Counted from the first letter of the stretch, positions 7,431 through 16,732 are shown. The stretch: DNA of 42,339 bases from Siculibacillus lacustris (GCF_004328075.1 NZ_SJFN01000008.1:58725-101063), one strand, 5' to 3'. The notes: a model not told the origin generated them from the sequence alone. Translations and numbers: made by a program.

Positions 7431-8003
7431 TCATTCGTGGAAGGTCAGGCGGCTGCCGACCATTTCGACGTTCGACAGGCGGCGAATGAAGCTCATGCCG
7501 AGCAGACTGGTACCGAGCGACTTCTCCGGCATTACCAGCGCCTCGACGTTCTTGACCCGCACGTCGCCGATCCGCACCTCGTTGAGGGTGACGCGGGCGG
7601 CATGCGCGGTGCCGTTGGCGGTGGCGATCGGCACGGTATAGGCCGACGGCAGCACAGGGCGCAGGCCGAGGCGCATCAGATCTTCCTGGCGCAGCGCCAC
7701 CGAGGTCGCGCCGGTGTCGACCATCACGTCGATCGCCCGGCCGTTGATCGTCGCCTCGGTCTGGAAATGTCCGCGCGGATCGGCGCGCAGGGTCACGCTG
7801 CGACCGGAACTCTCGGCCGCCCGGCTCGGCGCGCCGGCGCCTTCCTCGACCCGGTAGCCGACGGCCCTCGTATCGACGGTCACCGGCCGTTCGGTCACGA
7901 AGGCCACCACGTGCAGCAGCGCCGGCATGTAGGCCGGCGACATCAGCACCAGGAGGCAGAGCAGCAGAGCCGCGCGCAGCGTGTTCCTGAACATCCGTCC
8001 CAT
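7431..8003 (-). CDS. Membrane-anchored retropepsin-like aspartic protease
   Basis: The product is about 190 residues, with a membrane segment (LRAALLLCLLVLMSPAYMPALLHVVAFV) and then a single retropepsin domain. This holds the catalytic VMVDTGATSVAL motif, a VRIGDVRVKNVEALVMPE segment and the conserved ending SLLGMSFIRRLSNVEMVGSRLTF. It matches the bacterial clan AA family that works as a dimer in the periplasm. The target is unknown. The start is ambiguous: an upstream ATG at 8129 would add 42 Arg/Ser-rich residues and overlap the ribokinase stop by eight bases. An ATG three codons further in is also possible. Confidence 0.82.
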   Translation of the reverse strand: MGRMFRNTLRAALLLCLLVLMSPAYMPALLHVVAFVTERPVTVDTRAVGYRVEEGAGAPSRAAESSGRSVTLRADPRGHFQTEATINGRAIDVMVDTGATSVALRQEDLMRLGLRPVLPSAYTVPIATANGTAHAARVTLNEVRIGDVRVKNVEALVMPEKSLGTSLLGMSFIRRLSNVEMVGSRLTFHE

Positions 8004-8121
8004 CCCGTCGAAGCGGGAGAAGGATACGGACTTCGCGCTAACAACCCTTGAAGGCGAGGGCGTGGATTCGCGCTTGCGCTCCTTGCCGGCGGCGGGACGA
8101 CGGGGGCTGCGGCGCTTCGGC

Positions 8122-9039
8122 TCAGGCATCGCGGGTGAGCACCGCGCGCGTCGCCGCGTCGCGGATCGCGGCGAGGTCGGCCAGTCCCGATTGGGCGCCG
8201 CTCTCGCGGCAGGCCAGAGCGCCGGCCGCCAACCCTTCGCAGAGCGCCGTCTCGAGGCCGTCGCCGCGGTCGAGTGCCGCGGCGAGCGTGCCGCAGAAGG
8301 CGTCGCCCGCCCCGGTGGTGTCGATTGCCGTGATCGGCGGCGGCGTGCCGTGCCAGGCCCGTCCGTCCGGGGTCGCCGCGACCAGACCGGCGCCGCCCAG
8401 CGTCACCACCGTGACCGCGTCGAAGCGGACCGCGAAGGCCCGGGCGAAGGCGGCGGGATCGGCGGGAAGGCCGAAGCGCACCGCGAGCTCGCGGGCCTCG
8501 TGCTGGTTGACCACCACCACCTCGGCCGAGGCGAAGCTCGCGTCCTCGGTGCCGTGGACCGGGGCGGCGTTGAACAGGATGCGCGCGCCGGCGGCTTTCG
8601 CCGCGGCGATCGCCGCGGTGACCGCCTCGGGGGACAGGGAGTTCTGGGTCAGGAACACCACGCCGGGGCCGAAGGCACCGTCGAGCTGAGCCGCAGACGC
8701 CGCCAGATTGGCCGAATCGGCGCCGATCATCATGTTCTCGGCCGACGGATCGACGGCGACCATGTGGGCCCCGGTGGCCATCTCGACCACCGCCACCCGG
8801 GTCAGGTCGACCCCCGCCGCCGCGACCCCGGCGAGCGCCAGCGTCGCGAAGGGATCGTCGCCGACCGCCCCGACCAGCGCCACCCGCGCTCCGGCGCGCA
8901 CCGCGGCGAGGGCCTGATTGGCGCCCTTGCCACCCGGCGCCAGCCGGTAGCTGCGGCCCTTGACCTCTTCGCCCGGCCCCGGCAGGCGCGGCACGCGGGT
9001 GACCATGTCGACGTTGATGGTGCCGAACACGACGATCAC
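8122..9039 (-). CDS. rbsK: Ribokinase (PfkB family)
   Basis: The 305-residue product opens with VVFGTINVDMVTRVPRLPGPGEEV and has the PfkB signatures APGGKGANQALAAVRAG (about residues 34-50) and DTTGAGDAFCGTLAAAL (about 240-256), the latter holding the catalytic aspartate. It phosphorylates ribose or a related sugar at O5 with ATP. The GTG start has GGGGGAG six bases upstream. It lies 22 bp after upp and near the nucleoside salvage operon, which fits capture of ribose freed from nucleosides. Related PfkB sugar kinases cannot be excluded on motifs alone. Confidence 0.88.
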   Translation of the reverse strand: MIVVFGTINVDMVTRVPRLPGPGEEVKGRSYRLAPGGKGANQALAAVRAGARVALVGAVGDDPFATLALAGVAAAGVDLTRVAVVEMATGAHMVAVDPSAENMMIGADSANLAASAAQLDGAFGPGVVFLTQNSLSPEAVTAAIAAAKAAGARILFNAAPVHGTEDASFASAEVVVVNQHEARELAVRFGLPADPAAFARAFAVRFDAVTVVTLGGAGLVAATPDGRAWHGTPPPITAIDTTGAGDAFCGTLAAALDRGDGLETALCEGLAAGALACRESGAQSGLADLAAIRDAATRAVLTRDA

Positions 9040-9061
9040 CGGCCGCTCCCCCGCCGACGGC

Positions 9062-9697
9062 TCATTTGGTGCCGTAGATGCGGTCGCCGGCGTCGCCGAG
9101 CCCGGGCACGATGTAGCCGTGGTCGTTGAGGTGGTCGTCGATCGCCGCGGTGATGATCGGCACGTCGGGATGCGCCGCCCGCAGCCGCGCCACCCCTTCC
9201 GGCGCCGCCAGCAGGCAGACGAAGCGCACGTCCTTGGCCCCGGCCTGCTTCAGCCGTTCGATCGCCGCGGTCGCCGAATTGGCGGTGGCCAGCATCGGAT
9301 CGAGGACGATGACCATGCGGTCTTCCATGTCCTCGGGCGCCTTGAAGTAATATTCGATGGCGGTCAGCGTCGCCGGGTCGCGGTAGAGCCCGACATGGGC
9401 GACGCGGGCCGACGGCACCAGATCGAGCATGCCCTCGAGCAGGCCCATGCCGGCGCGCAGGATCGGCGCGAACACCAGTTTCTTGCCGGCCAGCGTCGGC
9501 GCCTGCATCGTGGTCAACGGCGTCTCGATCTCGATCGAGGTCAGTTCGAGGTCGCGCGTCGCCTCGTAGGCGAGCAGCAGGGCGATTTCGCGCAGGAGCT
9601 GGCGGAAACTCTTGGTCGAGGTGTCCTTGCGACGCATGATCGTCAGCTTGTGGGCCACCAGCGGGTGAGCGATCACCGTGACGCCGTCGGAAGACAT
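9062..9697 (-). CDS. upp: Uracil phosphoribosyltransferase
   Basis: The 211-residue product has the family landmarks [25 protein letters not shown], a PRPP-binding loop ([25 protein letters not shown]), and the uracil-binding C-terminus [18 protein letters not shown]. It makes UMP from uracil and PRPP in the cytoplasm. The ATG follows GGAG at about nine bases. A longer frame upstream runs through the TPP riboswitch region and is not real. It is divergent from thiM. Its uracil would come from the phosphorylases of the salvage operon further right. Uracil plus PRPP is also the entry point of the URC pathway, to which the nearby urc4 belongs. Confidence 0.96.
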   Translation of the reverse strand: MSSDGVTVIAHPLVAHKLTIMRRKDTSTKSFRQLLREIALLLAYEATRDLELTSIEIETPLTTMQAPTLAGKKLVFAPILRAGMGLLEGMLDLVPSARVAHVGLYRDPATLTAIEYYFKAPEDMEDRMVIVLDPMLATANSATAAIERLKQAGAKDVRFVCLLAAPEGVARLRAAHPDVPIITAAIDDHLNDHGYIVPGLGDAGDRIYGTK

Positions 9698-9835
9698 GGC
9701 TCGAAACTCCGGTACGAGGGAACGAAAGTCGGACGCCGAACTTAGCCGACCACGAGCGTCCCGCAAGCCGCCCCGGTGCGGATCGCCCGCCCCGTAGCCC
9801 GATTGCCGTCGCTCGTCCACCGTTCTATTGTCGCT

Positions 9836-9915
9836 CCCGCTCCTGGGGTGCCCGCTTGGTGCGGGCTGAGACGATACCCATGGAACCTGGCCGGCCCTGC
9901 CCGGCGAAGGGAGAC
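9836..9915 (+). promoter_or_regulatory. TPP (thi-box) riboswitch
   Basis: The conserved blocks occur in order: GGGGTGCC, GGCTGAGA, ATACCC, GGAACCTG and finally GGCGAAGGGA. These are the P2/P4 and THI-box elements of the thiamine pyrophosphate aptamer. The last block contains AAGGGAG, which is also the thiM ribosome binding site nine bases before its ATG. Ligand binding should therefore block translation directly, and no separate terminator hairpin is seen before the gene. Confidence 0.95.
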
Positions 9916-9922
9916 GAGCACC

Positions 9923-10780
9923 ATGACCACCGATCCGACTTCCATCCCCGCCATCCCGGCGGCCGCCTCCGACGTCGCCGCGATCGGCGCCGACGTCGGC
10001 CGCCGCCTCGCCGCGCTGCGCCTCGCGCGCCCGCTGGTCCACAACATCACCAACTACGTGGCGATGGATCTCTCCGCCAACGTCCTGTTGGCGATCGGCG
10101 CCTCGCCGGCGATGGTCCATGCGATCGAGGAGGTCGAGGAATTCGTCGCCTTCTCCGGCGCCCTGGTGATCAACATCGGCACGCTGTCGGCGCCGTGGAT
10201 CGACGCCATGGTCGCCGCCGCCGCCGCCGCCCGCCGCAAGGGCATCCCCTGGGTGCTCGATCCGGTCGGTGCCGGCGCCACCACCTTGCGCGATCGCGCC
10301 GTCGCCCGCCTGATGGCCGAGAAGCCGACCGTGGTGCGCGGCAACGCCTCCGAGATCCTGGCGGTCGCCGGCGCCGCGGGGGCCGCCGCCAAGGGCGTCG
10401 ACAGCGGCAATTCCTCCGACGAGGCCCGCGCCGCCGCCGTGGCGTTGGCGCGAGCCAGCGGCGCCGTGGTGGTGGTCACCGGCGCCGTCGACGTGATCAC
10501 CGACGGCACGCGTCTGGTGGCGCTCGCCGACGGCGATCCGCTGATGACCCGGGTCACCGCGACCGGCTGCGCCCTGTCGGCGGTGGTCGCCGCCTTCCTG
10601 GCCGGTCCGTCCGACGCCTTCGCCGCGGCGGTCGCGGCGGTCGCGGTCTACGGCGTCGCCGGCCGCCTCGCCGCCTTCGACGCCGACGGCGGCCCCGCCA
10701 CCTTCCGCACCGCCTTCGTCGATCGCCTCGCCCGCATCGGCGCCGAGGAGGTGGCGTTCGCCGTCACGGTGGTGCCGTGA
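9923..10780 (+). CDS. thiM: Hydroxyethylthiazole kinase
   Basis: The 285-residue product has the ThiM motifs [28 protein letters not shown] near the N-terminus, [12 protein letters not shown] in the middle, [11 protein letters not shown], and the phosphate-loop [16 protein letters not shown] that holds the catalytic cysteine region. It phosphorylates salvaged 4-methyl-5-hydroxyethylthiazole. The ATG is set by the riboswitch-embedded ribosome site. Its stop overlaps the GTG of thiE by four bases. No thiD lies beside it, so the pyrimidine half must come from elsewhere. Confidence 0.96.
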   Translation: MTTDPTSIPAIPAAASDVAAIGADVGRRLAALRLARPLVHNITNYVAMDLSANVLLAIGASPAMVHAIEEVEEFVAFSGALVINIGTLSAPWIDAMVAAAAAARRKGIPWVLDPVGAGATTLRDRAVARLMAEKPTVVRGNASEILAVAGAAGAAAKGVDSGNSSDEARAAAVALARASGAVVVVTGAVDVITDGTRLVALADGDPLMTRVTATGCALSAVVAAFLAGPSDAFAAAVAAVAVYGVAGRLAAFDADGGPATFRTAFVDRLARIGAEEVAFAVTVVP

Positions 10781-11418
10781 CCGCCCCGCGCCTCGCGCCC
10801 GCGGCGCTGCGCCTGATGCTGGTCACCGATCGCGACATGATCGGTGCCCGCTCGCTCGACGTCGTGGTCGACGCCGCGGTGTCGGGCGGCGTCGGCTCGG
10901 TGCAATTGCGCGAGAAGAGCGCGCCGACCCGCACCTTCGTCGATCTCGCCCGGGCGCTGGGCGCTCGCCTCGCCGCCCGCGGCGTGCCGCTGTTCGTCAA
11001 CGATCGCGTCGACGTGGCGCTCGCTGCCGGGCTCTCCCATGTCCATGTCGGCCAGTCCGACATGCGGCCGGCCGACGTGCGAGCGCTGATGGGACCGGCG
11101 GCGGTGATCGGCCTGTCGATCACTGCGCTTTCCGACCTCGATGCCGACGATCTCGCCCGGGTCGACTATCTCGGCGTCGGCCCGGTCTTCGCAACCGCCA
11201 CCAAGCCCGATGCCGCGCCCGCCCTGGGGCTTTCCGGCCTCGCGGCGATCCGGGCGGCGACGTCCTTGCCGATCGTCGCCATCGGCGGCGTCACCGCCGA
11301 CACCGTGGCGGGCTTGCGGGCCGCCGGCGCCGACGGCGTCGCTGTGGTCTCGGCGATCATGACCGCCGCCGATCCCGCCGCCGCCGCCGCCGCCTTCGTG
11401 CGGGCCTTCGGCGCCTGA
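10777..11418 (+). CDS. thiE: Thiamine-phosphate synthase
   Basis: The 213-residue TIM-barrel protein shows the ThiE motifs [42 protein letters not shown], a stretch reading [16 protein letters not shown], and [12 protein letters not shown]. It joins the thiazole phosphate made by ThiM to hydroxymethylpyrimidine diphosphate to give thiamine monophosphate. The GTG start overlaps the thiM stop (GTGA), so the two are coupled and share TPP control. A hairpin follows directly after the stop. Confidence 0.95.
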   Translation: MTAPRLAPAALRLMLVTDRDMIGARSLDVVVDAAVSGGVGSVQLREKSAPTRTFVDLARALGARLAARGVPLFVNDRVDVALAAGLSHVHVGQSDMRPADVRALMGPAAVIGLSITALSDLDADDLARVDYLGVGPVFATATKPDAAPALGLSGLAAIRAATSLPIVAIGGVTADTVAGLRAAGADGVAVVSAIMTAADPAAAAAAFVRAFGA

Positions 11419-11421
11419 CCC

Positions 11422-11453
11422 GGACCGCGACGTAGGACACCCGCGTGCGGTCC
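11422..11453 (+). terminator. Hairpin after thiE
   Basis: GGACCGC pairs with GCGGTCC, extended by ACG/CGT across a one-base bulge, starting four bases past the thiE stop. No U-run follows, so it may be a weak terminator or an RNA-end stabiliser. If it ends the thi transcript, urc4 must have its own promoter in the remaining ~110 bp, where I could not identify one. Confidence 0.35.
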
Positions 11454-11565
11454 GCTCGACCCCTGTCGAAAAGAGCGGCAGACTCGCACGCGAGGGCTGC
11501 GCTCGACCGATTCGCGCCCTTCGGTGCCGGCGCCGGCCGTCTCCGCGCCAGAGGACGTTTCCGCG

Positions 11566-12828
11566 ATGACCGACGCCGTCTCCCCCGCCCAGGACCCGGC
11601 CGCGGTCGCCGCTGCCCGCCGGCTGCTGTCGGCCGGCGAGGTGCGGTCGCGCGCCAACCACCTGTTCGACCTCGCCCTGATGGATCGGCTCGAGCATTTC
11701 ACCATCGATCTCGGCCGCCTCGATCCGGTCGCCGATCTGGTCCTGCGCCAGATCCGCTCGGAGCACCCGTCGCTCGAGGTGCCGCCGCATTCGCGCTGGC
11801 GCAACTTCGAGGCCGGTGCCTGCGACCGCTGGGGCATGCTCGCCGCCTCCCGCGACTGGGAGAGCGAAGCCGAATTCGGTCGCGCCGCCATCGACCTCGC
11901 CACCGTCGGCGTGCTGCTCGATGCCGGCGCCGGGCCGCGCTGGACCTATGCGGAAGCCGCGACCGGCGAGACCTGGACCCGCTCCGAGGGTCTCGCCGTC
12001 GCCTCGCTGGTGATGTTCGCCAGCGGCATCTTCTCCAGCGAGCCCTTCGATCCGCTGCGCGCCGACGCCCGCGCACTCGCCGGTCTCACCGCCGAGGAAC
12101 TGGCCGACGGCCTCCAGGTCTCCGCCTCCAATCCGCTGGTCGGCCTCGACGGCCGCCTCGGTCTGGTCAATCGCCTCGGCCAGCAGATCGCCTATCGCTC
12201 CGACGTCTTCGGCACCGAGGACGGCGCCCGTCCCGGCGGTCTGCTCGACCATCTGACGCGGCGCTTCCCCGACGGTCGGGTGCCGGCCCCGACGGTGCTG
12301 GAGATCCTGCTCGATGCCCTCGGCCCGATCTGGCCGGGCCGCTTTCAACTGGCCGGCGTGGCGCTCGGCGACGTCTGGCTTCATCCCAAGCTGGTCACCG
12401 ACGACGCCACCACCGGCCTGGTGCCGCTCCACCAGATGTCGCAGTGGCTGACCTATTCGCTGATCGAACCCCTGGTGTGGGCCGGTCTCGACGTGGTCGA
12501 TCTCGACGGGCTGACGGCGCTTCCGGACTATCGCAACGGCGGCCTGCTGGTCGACGGCGGCATCCTGCGCCTGCGCGATCCCGCGGCCGCGACCCGCGTC
12601 CATGCCGTCGACAGCGAGCTGGTGGTCGAATGGCGGGCGCTGACCGTGGCGCTGATCGATCGCCTCGCCGGGGTGGTGCGACAGGGCCTCGGCCGCAACG
12701 CCTACAATTTTCCGCTGGCCTGCGTGCTGGAGGGCGGCACCTGGGCGACCGGCCGCAGGCTCGCCCGCGAACGCCGCCCCGACGGCGGCCCGCCGATCCA
12801 GGTCGAGAGCGACGGCACGGTGTTCTGA
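11566..12828 (+). CDS. urc4: Urc4/Urg3-family protein (DUF1688), uracil catabolism
   Basis: The 420-residue product matches the DUF1688/Urc4 family along its length: RRLLSAGEVRSRANHLFDLALMDRLEHFTIDLGRLD, then VPPHSRWRNFEAG and DRWGMLAA. It also has LVMFASGIFSS, PLHQMSQWLTYSLIEPL, LPDYRNGGLLVDGG, and a C-terminal block ending AYNFPLACVLEGGTW. In yeasts Urc4 is required for uracil breakdown by the URC route, and loss leads to ribosylurea build-up. Its reaction is still not settled. The ATG is chosen for AGAGGA about nine bases upstream. The usual partner urc1 (GTP cyclohydrolase II-like) is not in this window. It converges on deoB with three bases between them. Confidence 0.9.
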   Translation: MTDAVSPAQDPAAVAAARRLLSAGEVRSRANHLFDLALMDRLEHFTIDLGRLDPVADLVLRQIRSEHPSLEVPPHSRWRNFEAGACDRWGMLAASRDWESEAEFGRAAIDLATVGVLLDAGAGPRWTYAEAATGETWTRSEGLAVASLVMFASGIFSSEPFDPLRADARALAGLTAEELADGLQVSASNPLVGLDGRLGLVNRLGQQIAYRSDVFGTEDGARPGGLLDHLTRRFPDGRVPAPTVLEILLDALGPIWPGRFQLAGVALGDVWLHPKLVTDDATTGLVPLHQMSQWLTYSLIEPLVWAGLDVVDLDGLTALPDYRNGGLLVDGGILRLRDPAAATRVHAVDSELVVEWRALTVALIDRLAGVVRQGLGRNAYNFPLACVLEGGTWATGRRLARERRPDGGPPIQVESDGTVF

Positions 12829-12831
12829 GCG

Positions 12832-14061
12832 CTACGCCGGCGTCGATCGGAACATCGGTCGACCATGGACCCCGAGCGCCAGTCCGAGATGGGCGGCGAA
12901 GGTCTCGGCGACGTCGGCGAAGGCCCGCGCCCCGAGATCGCCGGGCACCACCTGCGGCCCGAAGGCCAGGATCGGCACGAATTCGCGGGTGTGGTCGCTG
13001 CCCGGCCAGGTCGGATCGCAGCCGTGGTCGGCGGTGGCGATCGCCAGATCGTCGGGCCTGAGCCGCGCCTCGATCTCCGGCAGGCCGCGATCGAAGGCCT
13101 CGAGCGCCGCGGCATAGCCGGCGACGTCGCGGCGATGGCCGTATTCCATGTCGAAATCGACGAAGTTGGTGACGATCAGCGCGCCGTCGGCGGCGGTGTC
13201 GAGAGCTTGAATCGTCGCCGCGAAGATTGCGGCATTGCCCGACGCCTTGACCTTCCGCGTCACGCCGCGGCCGGCGAAGATGTCGGAGACCTTGCCGATC
13301 GCCACCACCTCGCGCCCCGCCGCCTGCGCCCGGTCGAGCAGCGTCGGCTCGGGCGGGGGCACGGCGTAGTCGCGGCGATCGGCGGTGCGCTTGAAGGTCT
13401 CCGGCGAGGTGCCGTCGAAGGGCCGGGCGATCACCCGTCCGACCCCCAGCGGATCGACCAGCCGCCGGGCGATCTCGCACAGCCGGTAGAGCCGCTCGAG
13501 CCCGAAATGCTCGGTATGGGCGGCGATCTGCAGCACGCTGTCGGCGGAGGTGTAGAGGATCGGCCGGCCGGTGCGGATGTGTTCGAGGCCGAGCCGGGCG
13601 ATGATCTCGGTGCCCGAGGCCGGTTCGTCGCCGAGGATCCCCGGCAGATCGCCCTCGGCGATCAACGCGGCCACCAGCTCCGGCGGAAAGCACGGATGGC
13701 GCTGCGGGAAATAGTGCCAGTCGAAATCGACCGGCACGCCCATCAACTCCCAATGGCCCGACGGCGTGTCCTTGCCGCGCGAGCGCTCGACGCCGTGACC
13801 GGCGGCCCCGGTCAGCGTCGCCGCCGGGGCGATCGCCGGCACCCGCCCGCTCGCCGCGGCCGCAGCGCGCCCCAGCCCGAGCCTGGCGAGATTGGGCAGC
13901 ATCAAGGGCCCGGCGCGCAGGCCCGCGCGGTCGCCGCGGCCGTCGGCGCAGGCCGCGGCGATGTGGCCGAAGGTGTCGGATCCGACATCGCCGAAGCGCT
14001 CGGCGTCGGCGGCGGCGCCGATGCCGAAGGAATCGAGGACGATCAGGATGGCGCGGGGCAT
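12832..14061 (-). CDS. deoB: Phosphopentomutase
   Basis: The 409-residue product begins [35 protein letters not shown], the metal-binding and catalytic start of DeoB. It also has [31 protein letters not shown], and the second metal site in [27 protein letters not shown]. It converts (deoxy)ribose 1-phosphate to the 5-phosphate in the cytoplasm, using the products of the adjacent phosphorylases. The ATG follows GAGAGGA at six bases. It is the last gene of the salvage operon, 27 bp after deoA. No deoC lies next to it. Confidence 0.96.
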   Translation of the reverse strand: MPRAILIVLDSFGIGAAADAERFGDVGSDTFGHIAAACADGRGDRAGLRAGPLMLPNLARLGLGRAAAAASGRVPAIAPAATLTGAAGHGVERSRGKDTPSGHWELMGVPVDFDWHYFPQRHPCFPPELVAALIAEGDLPGILGDEPASGTEIIARLGLEHIRTGRPILYTSADSVLQIAAHTEHFGLERLYRLCEIARRLVDPLGVGRVIARPFDGTSPETFKRTADRRDYAVPPPEPTLLDRAQAAGREVVAIGKVSDIFAGRGVTRKVKASGNAAIFAATIQALDTAADGALIVTNFVDFDMEYGHRRDVAGYAAALEAFDRGLPEIEARLRPDDLAIATADHGCDPTWPGSDHTREFVPILAFGPQVVPGDLGARAFADVAETFAAHLGLALGVHGRPMFRSTPA

Positions 14062-14088
14062 GGGCAGTCCTCTCGAAGTCGACCCGGT

Positions 14089-15399
14089 TCAGCCGGGAAT
14101 GCGCGCGGCGATCGCCGGAAGGCCCGGCTCGGCGGTGGCGCCGAAACGGTAGGCGGCGATCAGCCGCGCCGCAGCTCGGTCGGCCGCCGCCTCGTCGGCG
14201 GCATGGACCCGGCCGAGCGGCCGCCCCGGCCCGACGCGCGCGCCGAGGCCGGCGAGATCGGCGAAGCCGACCGCCGGATCGATCGGATCGGCGGCGGCGA
14301 CCCGGCCACCGCCGAGTTCGACCACCGCGACGCCGATCGCCCGCGTGTCGATCGCCGTGACCGCGCCGTCGCCGGGTGCGACCACGTCGCGGATCACCGG
14401 CGCCACCGCCAGATGGGCCTCGGGCCGTTCGACGAGATCGGACGGGCCGCCCAGCGCGGCGATCATCCGCCCGAAGGTAGCGGCGGCGCGGCCGTCGTCG
14501 AGGGTGGCGACCAGCTTCGCCCGCGCCTCGTCGAGCGAGGCGGCGAGACCACCGACCATCAGCATCTCGGCGCCGAGTTCGACGGTCACCGCTTCGATGC
14601 GCGGGTCCCGCCGCCGTCGGGCCAGCAGATCGACCGAATGGCGCACCTCGAGGGCATTGCCGGCGAAGGGCGCCAAGGGCTCGTTCATGTCGGTGACCAG
14701 GGCGCGCGACGGCAGACCGGCGCCGATCGCCACCCCGGTCAGGCTCTCGGCCAGGGCGATCGCCGCCTCGAGCGTCGCCATGAAGGCGCCGCTGCCCCAT
14801 TTGACGTCGAGCACCAGCCCGTCGAGCCCGGCGGCGAGCTTCTTCGACAGGATCGAGGCGGTGATCAGGTCGAGGCTCTCGACCGTCCCGGTGACGTCGC
14901 GGATCGCGTAGAAGCGCTTGTCGGCGGGCGCCAGATCGGCGGTCTGGCCGATGATCGCGCAGCCGACTTCGCGGACGACGCGGCGGAACAGATCGTTGTC
15001 GGGCGTGGTGCGATAGCCGGGCACCGCGTCGAGTTTGTCCAGCGTGCCGCCGGTGTGGCCGAGGCCGCGCCCCGAGATCATCGGCACATAGCCGCCGCAG
15101 GCCGCCACCATCGGCGCGAGGATCAGCGACACGTCGTCGCCGACCCCGCCGGTCGAATGTTTGTCGAGCGCCGGGCCGGGCAGATCCCAGGCGAGCACCG
15201 TGCCGGAATCGCGCATCGCCAGGGTCAGCGCCACCCGCTCGTCGAGATCGAGGCCGCGGAAGAACACCGCCATGGCGAAGGCGGCGATCTGGCCCTCGCC
15301 GACCGCGCCCGAGGTCAGGCCCTCGACCAGCGCGGCGATCTCGTCGCGGGCCAGCCGGCCGCCGTCGCGTTTGCGGCGGATCAGTTCCTGCGGCAGCAT
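14089..15399 (-). CDS. deoA: Thymidine phosphorylase
   Basis: The 436-residue product, close to the E. coli length, begins MLPQELIRRKRDGGRLARDEI. It carries the family signature KHSTGGVGDDVSLILAPMVAACG, then SGRGLGHTGGTLDKLD, VKWGSGAFM, and a C-terminal pyrimidine-phosphorylase domain with GARVGPGRPLGRVHA. It splits thymidine or deoxyuridine with phosphate into base and deoxyribose 1-phosphate. The ATG has AAAGGA six bases upstream. A longer frame upstream is discarded. It sits between the purine phosphorylase and deoB. The related pyrimidine-nucleoside phosphorylase (Pdp) is the main alternative. Confidence 0.93.
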   Translation of the reverse strand: MLPQELIRRKRDGGRLARDEIAALVEGLTSGAVGEGQIAAFAMAVFFRGLDLDERVALTLAMRDSGTVLAWDLPGPALDKHSTGGVGDDVSLILAPMVAACGGYVPMISGRGLGHTGGTLDKLDAVPGYRTTPDNDLFRRVVREVGCAIIGQTADLAPADKRFYAIRDVTGTVESLDLITASILSKKLAAGLDGLVLDVKWGSGAFMATLEAAIALAESLTGVAIGAGLPSRALVTDMNEPLAPFAGNALEVRHSVDLLARRRRDPRIEAVTVELGAEMLMVGGLAASLDEARAKLVATLDDGRAAATFGRMIAALGGPSDLVERPEAHLAVAPVIRDVVAPGDGAVTAIDTRAIGVAVVELGGGRVAAADPIDPAVGFADLAGLGARVGPGRPLGRVHAADEAAADRAAARLIAAYRFGATAEPGLPAIAARIPG

Positions 15400-15481
15400 G
15401 GGCGGTCCTTTCGAGTGCGAGGAAGAAAATTCGCCGGCGAAGTATCGTGGCGGAGCGCCGGCCCGCCGCATCGCGCGGTCG

Positions 15482-16288
15482 TCACGCCGCGAGCTCGGCG
15501 ACGATGCCGGCGACGAGGCGGCGGAAGCGCGCCGCGCCTTCCGCCGCCACGCTCTTGGTCTCGTCGTGCGACAAGGGCCGCCCGGTCATGCCGGCGCCGT
15601 GGTTGGTGATCATCGACAGCGCCAGCACCTTCAGCCCGGCGTGACGGGCGAGGATCACCTCGGGCACCGTCGACATGCCGACCGCGTCGGCGCCGAGCAC
15701 GCGCGCCATGCGGATCTCCGCCGGCGTCTCGAAACTCGGCCCGGTGAACCACATGTAGACGCCTTCGGCGAGCGGGATCTTCGCCTCCTTGGCGACCTTG
15801 CGCGCCAGTGCCCGCAGCGCCGGATCATAGGCGTCGACCATCGACACGAAGCGGTCGTCACCGCCGACCCCGATCAGCGGATTGGGTCCGGCCCCGGCGA
15901 TGTGGTCGGTGATCAGCATCGGCTGGCCCGGGGCGACGTCGGCGAGCAGCGACCCGGCGGCATTGGTCAGGATCAGCGTCTCGACGCCCGCCGCCGCCAG
16001 GGTGGCGATCGGCACCGCCATCGCCCGCGCGTCGCCGTGCTCGTAAGTGTGGGCGCGGCCCGACAGGACCATCACCGCCCGCCCGGCGAGCCGGCCGAGC
16101 ACCACTTCGCCGCGATGCGACGACACGCCGGAAGCGGGAAATCCGGGCAGGTCGGCGTAAGGAATGCGGACCGCGTCGGCGATCTCGTCGGCGAGGCCGC
16201 CGAGGCCGGACCCGAGGACGATGGCGGTCTTCGCCGAAAGGCCGGGCGCCCGCCCGGCGATGCGAGCGGCGAGATCATGGGGCTGCAT
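15482..16288 (-). CDS. punA: Purine nucleoside phosphorylase, trimeric class
   Basis: The 268-residue product has the trimeric PNP pattern: IVLGSGLGGLAD, FPASGVSSHRGEVVLGRLAGR, LSGRAHTYEHGD, LTNAAGSLLADVAPG, and the substrate block GPSFETPAEIRMARVLGADAVGMSTVPEVILARH. A late MITNHGAGM segment (Asn-based) fits 6-oxopurine specificity. It releases hypoxanthine or guanine and (deoxy)ribose 1-phosphate. It follows cdd by six bases in the same operon. It is not the hexameric E. coli DeoD type, so I use the symbol punA. Confidence 0.92.
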   Translation of the reverse strand: MQPHDLAARIAGRAPGLSAKTAIVLGSGLGGLADEIADAVRIPYADLPGFPASGVSSHRGEVVLGRLAGRAVMVLSGRAHTYEHGDARAMAVPIATLAAAGVETLILTNAAGSLLADVAPGQPMLITDHIAGAGPNPLIGVGGDDRFVSMVDAYDPALRALARKVAKEAKIPLAEGVYMWFTGPSFETPAEIRMARVLGADAVGMSTVPEVILARHAGLKVLALSMITNHGAGMTGRPLSHDETKSVAAEGAARFRRLVAGIVAELAA

Positions 16289-16294
16289 CGATCC

Positions 16295-16714
16295 TCACAG
16301 ATGTTCCGGGCCGAAGGAGATCGGCAGGAGGTCTTCGAGCCGTAGGCTGGTCACCGCGCCGGCGGCGTCCTTGAGATGGACGGTGGTCTCGGCGCGGGCG
16401 AATTCGCGGATCTTCTGGCGACAGCCGCCGCACGGCGGGCAGACCACGAGGTCGCCCTCGGCCGGGCCGCCGACCACCGCCACCGCCAGGATGTGGCGCC
16501 CGCCGGCCGCCACCATCGCCGAGATCGCCCCGGCCTCGGCGCAGACCCCTTCCGGATAGGCGGCGTTCTCGACGTTGCAGCCGACGTGGATGCGGCCCTC
16601 GCCGTCGACCACCGCAGCGCCGACGAAGAAGCCCGAATAGGGGGCGTGCGCCCGCACCCGTACGTCGGCGGCGGCTTCGAACAGGGTGTCGAGGGCGATG
16701 GTGTGATGGGTCAT
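16295..16714 (-). CDS. cdd: Cytidine deaminase
   Basis: The 139-residue product has the zinc and catalytic motifs of homotetrameric CDA: CNVENAAYPEGVCAEAGAISAM (Cys-Ala-Glu near residue 55) and CPPCGGCRQKIREF (PCxxC near residue 90). It converts cytidine and deoxycytidine to uridine and deoxyuridine, feeding DeoA and then Upp. It lies 18 bp after a permease gene of the nucleoside transporter, which supports uptake of nucleosides by that system. Confidence 0.96.
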   Translation of the reverse strand: MTHHTIALDTLFEAAADVRVRAHAPYSGFFVGAAVVDGEGRIHVGCNVENAAYPEGVCAEAGAISAMVAAGGRHILAVAVVGGPAEGDLVVCPPCGGCRQKIREFARAETTVHLKDAAGAVTSLRLEDLLPISFGPEHL

Positions 16715-16732
16715 GGGGTCGGTTCCAATCGC

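Noticed and set aside
10648-12603. 651-codon leftward open frame across thiE and urc4
   Set aside because: Antisense to two conserved genes; composition is typical of GC-driven shadow frames.
12865-15609. 914-codon rightward open frame across deoB and deoA
   Set aside because: It is antisense to two well-conserved enzymes, is rich in Arg, Gly and His with no recognisable domain, and is what GC-rich codon bias produces on the opposite strand.
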